DNA from: a candidate division KSB1 bacterium
GTDB lineage: Bacteria; Electryoneota; RPQS01
Reading direction: 5' to 3'
Assembly (NCBI GenBank): GCA_016214895.1
Contig: JACRMR010000003.1
Span: 1 to 64,000, forward strand
Length of the DNA stretch: 64,000 nt
The number at the start of each line of letters is the position of its first letter. Position 1 is the first letter of the stretch. The notes below the pieces were generated by a model that was not told the origin of the DNA, did no database searches, and worked only from the letters and a program-made list of their open reading frames with translations. The position numbers and the translations under genes were made by a program. Shown here piece after piece: positions 59,902 through 64,000 of this stretch.

Positions 59902-61443
59902 CTACTTGACGATGTGAAGTTGCTTCACCGTCTCTGTGTTTCCAACTCGTATTGACACGAAGTAGACACCACACGGCATTCCGGCGGTGTAGAGCGTGTA
60001 GCGGCGCTCTCCGTTGGACCCGGCCATCTCCATCGGGATCATCAGGCGGCGACCCAAGACATCCGTAATTAGTACCGTCAGATTCCCGTGTTGGGCAGGC
60101 TGAACAACCAGTTGGGCTGCACCACTCGACGGATTCGGAATGATCTCTGCTGTGAGCCAGTCAACATGCTCTTGCCGAGCCGGCGACACCGACATATCTG
60201 GGTACACTCGTGCCAATCGGATATCGTTGGAACCGGGAGAGAAATCGAATTGGGAGCCCGCGAATATGTAGCCGTTGTCATCGGTGCGAACAACGGTCTG
60301 GGCTGCGGCAAACATAGAGCTTCCGATCTGCTTGGTCCATACCGTGTCGCCTTGAGCATCAACACGCATAGCGAAGAAGGTCTGGTCATCGGTTGGGAAA
60401 TCGGTACGTTCGAACCCCGCAACGATGACGTCCTGCGCATCCCCATACGTTGCCGCCAAGGCGCGTTGCCACCGTCCGTGGAATGCGTAAGTCCGTTCCC
60501 ACACCAGTTCCCCGTTCTCTAAGATCTTGATCAGGTAGATTTCGTGTAGAGGTGCCGTCGCCGCGTCCGAATTTGCAACAATCACAATGGCGCCCTGCAC
60601 CGAAAGTACCGCAACCGCCTCATCATCGCGATCTGTCCCGTACCGCCGAGTCCAAAGTGTATCCCCATCGTCATCCAAGCGCACAACGTAAACGTCGATC
60701 TCTGTTCTCACTGGCGGCGGGGTCTCGTACATGATGTACCCGGCACACACAATCCCGCCATCCGCACAGTTGGCCACCGCACTTCCGTGTGTCACCGTGG
60801 GGTACGGCATTGATACGGCCCGTGCCCAGATCACCTGCCCGGACGAGTCCCACTTCATCGACACTAATTGACTCGTTCCCGTCGACACAGACTGCTGGTA
60901 ACCGCAGGTGAAGAAGATGTCACCTCCCGCCGAAACTACGTCCTCGATTGCGGCGAAATCGGTGTTACCGGCGCTTCTCGTCCATACGCTGTCGCCGTCG
61001 ATTCGCATCCGCACCAAGTACGATCTGGCGCCTTGGGCTGAAGTCACGCTGCCCGCTGCAACAAATGACAACTGGTCTATCATGTCGATGCTGTGGAATC
61101 GTGAACTGCTGCCTGCGGCGAACAGTCGTGACCACTCAGTCTGGCCTGTTTCAGCGCACATGTATACCGTGCCCCATGCGTGGCCCGAGTCATCGTCCGC
61201 TACCCCCGCGAGGACAAATCGACCATCAGGCAATGCCGTGGCATCATATGCGACTTGATCGCCCGCAATCACCCATGTTCGCGTCCACAGCGTATCCGGC
61301 GGCTGAGCGAAACAGCTCGCGATCCCCACAAATAAAACACACCTCGCCGCAAGCAGCAAGGTATCGGCAAGGTGTTGGTGCAGTGTGGGCCGTCCGTCAG
61401 GAACGGCCAGAATGTTCGGCAGGAAGATACTCATGGTCGGCAT
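59902..61443 (-). CDS. Sorting-domain protein with propeller-like repeats, paralogue of 8440
   Basis: A 513-residue protein. The leader and signal peptide (MPTMSIFLPNIL..., ARCVLFVGIASCFAQ) match the gene at 8440 almost residue by residue. The body repeats DGDTLWTRRYGTDRDDEAVA-like units (about eight). The sorting tail is divergent: EIIPNPSSGAAQLVV, ITDVLGRRLMIPM, CGVYFVSIRVG, KQLHIVK. The promoter is the duplicated one at 61486-61514. Surface display is inferred; no enzymatic motif is visible. Confidence 0.8.
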   Translation of the reverse strand: MPTMSIFLPNILAVPDGRPTLHQHLADTLLLAARCVLFVGIASCFAQPPDTLWTRTWVIAGDQVAYDATALPDGRFVLAGVADDDSGHAWGTVYMCAETGQTEWSRLFAAGSSSRFHSIDMIDQLSFVAAGSVTSAQGARSYLVRMRIDGDSVWTRSAGNTDFAAIEDVVSAGGDIFFTCGYQQSVSTGTSQLVSMKWDSSGQVIWARAVSMPYPTVTHGSAVANCADGGIVCAGYIMYETPPPVRTEIDVYVVRLDDDGDTLWTRRYGTDRDDEAVAVLSVQGAIVIVANSDAATAPLHEIYLIKILENGELVWERTYAFHGRWQRALAATYGDAQDVIVAGFERTDFPTDDQTFFAMRVDAQGDTVWTKQIGSSMFAAAQTVVRTDDNGYIFAGSQFDFSPGSNDIRLARVYPDMSVSPARQEHVDWLTAEIIPNPSSGAAQLVVQPAQHGNLTVLITDVLGRRLMIPMEMAGSNGERRYTLYTAGMPCGVYFVSIRVGNTETVKQLHIVK

Positions 61444-61518
61444 GTCAAACCTACTTCCGTTGGGCCCCTCAAGTGCTCTTGAGGGAATATAGCAAGGCGA
61501 AGCAGCAGAGTCAAGTTA
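61290..61518 (-). repeat. Promoter plus 5'-gene cassette, copy 2 of 2
   Basis: Reverse-strand counterpart of 8365-8600; see that entry. The sequence from the -35 box to the ATG differs at only a few positions. Confidence 0.8.
61486..61514 (-). promoter_or_regulatory. Promoter of sorting-domain gene 61443
   Basis: Minus-strand TTGACT (61514-61509), 17-bp spacer, TATATT (61491-61486). Confidence 0.75.
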
Positions 61519-61758
61519 GCATTGTTACAAACTCATGACGCTGAGGCAGTTCTCATCCCACTGCCGCAGGCGAAGAGCAGCGGATCTGCCCCGTCGAAGT
61601 TCGCCCGGAGCCGCGTCTCCATCACCGACGGCGAGCTGGGGAACCGTTGCGGGCGCGCCCACCTACCGGGAACTTGTATCGGACTGAGGAGTTTTGAAGA
61701 TTAACGACGGCTGATTCGACCGTTGTGTGAATCTCTAACCTCTTCACGGGAGGCCGCC

Positions 61759-62319
61759 ATGAATTTTCTGTCACTCACCCTCACTATCTTACTCGCAGTT
61801 TTCAGCGTGCTCAGCGCGCCGGCCGCGTTCGCGGCCCAGCCGGATATCGGCTTCAAAGGCATCGGCCCGCGGCTCGGCTATGTGGACCCCGAATCCGGAC
61901 TCGACGGCGCGCTCGAGTTCGGCGTGGATTTCCAGCTCGGCGAATGGGCGCCCCAACTGAAGTGGGATGCTTCGCTTAGCTATTGGAGCAGCACGCAGGA
62001 ATGGGGCTGGGCCGGACGCGCCTACGACTGGTCGTTGAACGATCTCGCCATTCGCACCGGAGTCAACTACCACTTCCTGCAAGGCGATTGGGAACCCTAT
62101 GCCGGCGGCGGACTGGGCTTGCACCTGTATTCCTGGGACTATGCCGGTTCCCCGACCTATACCGACAAAGATGACAGCGAGCTGGGCTTCTACATCGATG
62201 GCGGCATCCACCACCAGTTCAACAAACAGTGGTCCGGGCAGGCGCAGCTCCAATTCGACTTCGCCGATGTTGACCAGACCGCTATCTTGCTGCAGGCCAT
62301 CTATCATCTCGGCAAGTAG
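61759..62319 (+). CDS. Small outer-membrane beta-barrel protein
   Basis: A 186-residue protein; ATG 61759 has GGGAGG upstream and gives a signal peptide ending SAPAAFAAQ. The rest alternates polar and hydrophobic residues with aromatic girdles (GPRLGYVDPESGLDGALEFGV, WAPQLKWDASLSYWS, WEPYAGGGLGLHLYS, GQAQLQFDFADVDQ), as in eight-stranded OmpW/OmpA-like barrels. It ends ILLQAIYHLGK. Its role is unknown. A strong hairpin follows. Confidence 0.78.
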   Translation: MNFLSLTLTILLAVFSVLSAPAAFAAQPDIGFKGIGPRLGYVDPESGLDGALEFGVDFQLGEWAPQLKWDASLSYWSSTQEWGWAGRAYDWSLNDLAIRTGVNYHFLQGDWEPYAGGGLGLHLYSWDYAGSPTYTDKDDSELGFYIDGGIHHQFNKQWSGQAQLQFDFADVDQTAILLQAIYHLGK

Positions 62320-62388
62320 CGAGGACTGACCTCCCTACAACAAGCCAGCGGCTTCAGCCGCTTACGACCCCTTCCTGTCCACTCTATC

Positions 62389-62413
62389 GAACCGCCCGTC
62401 ATTCGGGCGGTTC
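62389..62413 (+). terminator. Terminator of the barrel gene
   Basis: GAACCGCCCG (62389-62398) pairs with CGGGCGGTTC (62404-62413), followed by TTGTTCT. Confidence 0.85.
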
Positions 62414-62507
62414 TTGTTCTATCCATCCCGGCCTGCCTGTGCCTTCCCAGGCCTCACCTCTGTAAAAACACGTAGTTGCTCTATTTTGACGATTTGTTGT
62501 GAACGTC

Positions 62508-62536
62508 TTGACAAATCCGTGAGACGGACTTATCAT
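62508..62536 (+). promoter_or_regulatory. Promoter of the last gene
   Basis: TTGACA (62508-62513), 17-bp spacer, TATCAT (62531-62536). Confidence 0.65.
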
Positions 62537-62592
62537 AGTATTACGAAAATGTTACGGTCTTATCGGACAGTTCCGCACCCGGAGGCCAGTCC

Positions 62593-64000
62593 ATGAAAGC
62601 ACCTACTTCTCTTTTTCGGTTTGCATGGCTTGCGGCGATCGCTGCTGGGCTGCAAACCGCGCACGCGCAGCCGCCCGGCGAAAACTGCTTCAGCGCACCC
62701 GTCATCCCGGCCCCATTCTCATTCAACGGGCAGACCGGCGCCACCGATGATTGCCCGCTGGGTCCGCGTAATGACGTTTTCTACATGCTGCACGTGCCGT
62801 CCACCGGGAACTACACCGCGAGCCTCTGTGGAAGCCCGGGAGATCTCTCACTCCGGATCTGGACCAATTTTACGTGCTGCAGCGGTCCCAGTGTCACGAC
62901 CGACAATACGTGTGGTGACGATCCGAGCATCACGGTTCCGCTCACCATCGGCGCATTAGCCTACTTCGAGATCGGAAACACAGTCGCCGGGGGACCGGCA
63001 CCGTTTGTCTTTCAACTCACCGGCCCGCCACCCGCTCCGTGCACCGGGACGCTCTCGATTCCCGTGGACCAGACCGTGTTCCCGCCCACTGTCCTCGGCA
63101 TCACGTCGCATCAGGTCTTGATGATCGAGAACACCGGAGCTTCGGATCTTTGCATTACCGAGATTCGCACCAACGGTTCCGTCTGGACCGTTACGCCGGA
63201 CAGCATCACCCTGCCGGCGAGCAGTCAACTGGGACTTGACATCGCGTTCACTCCGGCTTTCGCTCACGATTACCTCGGCACGATCGAGCTCGTCACTTCC
63301 GATCCCGCGAACCCGCTCGATTCGATCCTTGTCGAAGGAACGGGCTGCCGCGGAGTGGTGCAACCGGGTCCGCCGCTTCTGCTCGATGCCTACTCCCCCA
63401 ACGCGGTCTATTTCCGCCCGCCGTGGGTGCAGGCCAATCCCGATCAGGAATACGCGATTGAAGTCTGGTCACCCGCCGACCCGCTCGAATATGCAAACCA
63501 TCCGCGGGGGCTGGCGGACAATCCCGTTTGGGCCACGTCCGCGCAGTGGGGCATCGGCAGCGCCGGTGTGATCGAGGGCTTGGCTCCCGAGACCGACTAC
63601 CAGTTCCGCCTCATCGCCCGCGACTGTACGGGCCAGCAGTTGACCAGCGCACCGGCGTATTACACCACCGGTCCGGAGATTGTGATCGCCAATCCCGACC
63701 TCGTGATCAAAGCGGTGGACGACACCACGGCTACCTTGTACTGGAATCCCTGCCGCGATACGAGCGGAGTCGTCGTCACCAACTATGGCTACCTGCTCTA
63801 TAGCAGCGACCACCCCGACAGCACCGAAATTCCGATCGAATTCGTGCCCCTGCATCTCACCTCGGTCAATGTCCAAGTGGGGACCCCTTGGAAGTTCTAC
63901 ACGATCGAGCCGCACTCGCAGAACTCCTGGTACGGTCCCCGGCCGTTCATCTCCTGGCCGCCCGACGGCTGCACGCTTGCCGGAGAGCAGGACATCATCC
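62593..64000 (+). CDS. Large secreted multi-domain protein, 3' end outside window
   Basis: ATG 62593 has GGAGG 7 bases upstream, and the frame stays open to the end of the window (469 residues). A signal peptide (about 1-27) is followed by a Cys-rich PPC-like beta-sandwich similar to the start of the 6064 protein (NDVFYMLHVPSTGNYTASLCG), then an Ig-like/choice-of-anchor-type domain (LSIPVDQTVFPPTVLGITS, LVEGTGC), then FN3-like modules. It is probably another surface protein whose sorting tail lies beyond the window. Confidence 0.78.
   Translation, partial: MKAPTSLFRFAWLAAIAAGLQTAHAQPPGENCFSAPVIPAPFSFNGQTGATDDCPLGPRNDVFYMLHVPSTGNYTASLCGSPGDLSLRIWTNFTCCSGPSVTTDNTCGDDPSITVPLTIGALAYFEIGNTVAGGPAPFVFQLTGPPPAPCTGTLSIPVDQTVFPPTVLGITSHQVLMIENTGASDLCITEIRTNGSVWTVTPDSITLPASSQLGLDIAFTPAFAHDYLGTIELVTSDPANPLDSILVEGTGCRGVVQPGPPLLLDAYSPNAVYFRPPWVQANPDQEYAIEVWSPADPLEYANHPRGLADNPVWATSAQWGIGSAGVIEGLAPETDYQFRLIARDCTGQQLTSAPAYYTTGPEIVIANPDLVIKAVDDTTATLYWNPCRDTSGVVVTNYGYLLYSSDHPDSTEIPIEFVPLHLTSVNVQVGTPWKFYTIEPHSQNSWYGPRPFISWPPDGCTLAGEQDII

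Noticed and set aside
61522-61704. 60-residue open frame before the small barrel gene
   Set aside because: No ribosome binding site, no recognisable pattern, and it crosses the promoter region of the neighbouring gene.
1-64000. tRNA, rRNA or tmRNA genes
   Set aside because: I looked for T-arm and CCA-type ends and conserved rRNA stretches and found none; GTTCGAA-like strings fall inside coding sequence.

Overview
The window looks like chromosomal DNA from a high-GC, Gram-negative, probably uncultured bacterium of the FCB group (KSB1/Zixibacteria-like lineages). At least eight proteins end in the 'YPNPFN...' Por/type IX secretion sorting domain typical of that group, and there are lipoproteins, outer-membrane barrels, a MacAB-type exporter and an mcsA-mcsB-clpC stress locus. 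The placement is inference: the window holds no rRNA, tRNA or ribosomal protein gene and no secretion machinery. I saw no CRISPR array and no classical insertion sequence.

Layout. 1-20 kb is mostly secreted and surface proteins (sorting-domain proteins, a purple-acid-phosphatase-like protein, an Omp28-type thioredoxin-fold protein, lipoproteins), with an HtrA protease, a barrel-thioredoxin fusion broken by an in-frame TGA, an AlkA-type DNA glycosylase and a frameshifted small gene. 20-40 kb carries scattered nucleoside-salvage genes (cytidine deaminase, uridine kinase, thymidine kinase, NupC transporter, purine nucleoside phosphorylase and a protein with an altered P-loop), a MntA/HepT toxin-antitoxin pair, a large membrane-anchored PIN-domain protein of foreign appearance, a di-haem peroxidase and two SulP transporters. 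39.8-44 kb is mcsA-mcsB-clpC, in which McsB has lost most kinase signature residues. 44-48 kb is a run of three paralogous sorting-domain proteins, one with an internal TGA. 48-50.6 kb is a secreted M1 aminopeptidase. 51-56 kb is a seven-gene arsenic operon (arsR, arsM, acr3, an ArsP-like permease, a small thioredoxin, arsF, arsG). 56.4-59.6 kb is macA-macB. The window closes with another sorting-domain protein, a small outer-membrane barrel and the start of a large secreted protein.

The most unusual content is the repeat landscape. (1) Two genes for 23S-rRNA-IVS-like four-helix-bundle proteins are each bracketed by complementary arrays of 7-bp repeats, so the transcript of each gene could be closed by a stem of about 28-32 bp. 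Unpaired 7-bp arrays with different units lie at other sites, and two arrays are translated as hydrophobic N-termini of neighbouring genes. (2) A dispersed hairpin family has constant flanks (CGCCGAG ... CCGGAATC) around a stem whose sequence differs from copy to copy. One copy lies in frame inside alkA, one sits between the two macB parts, and a 300-bp cluster follows arsG. (3) Terminator hairpins recur with identical stems and loops. (4) A promoter plus 5' coding cassette is duplicated in front of two sorting-domain genes 53 kb apart.

Strong promoters in the window share one pattern: TTGAC(A/T), a 17-bp spacer, then TATATT or a close variant.
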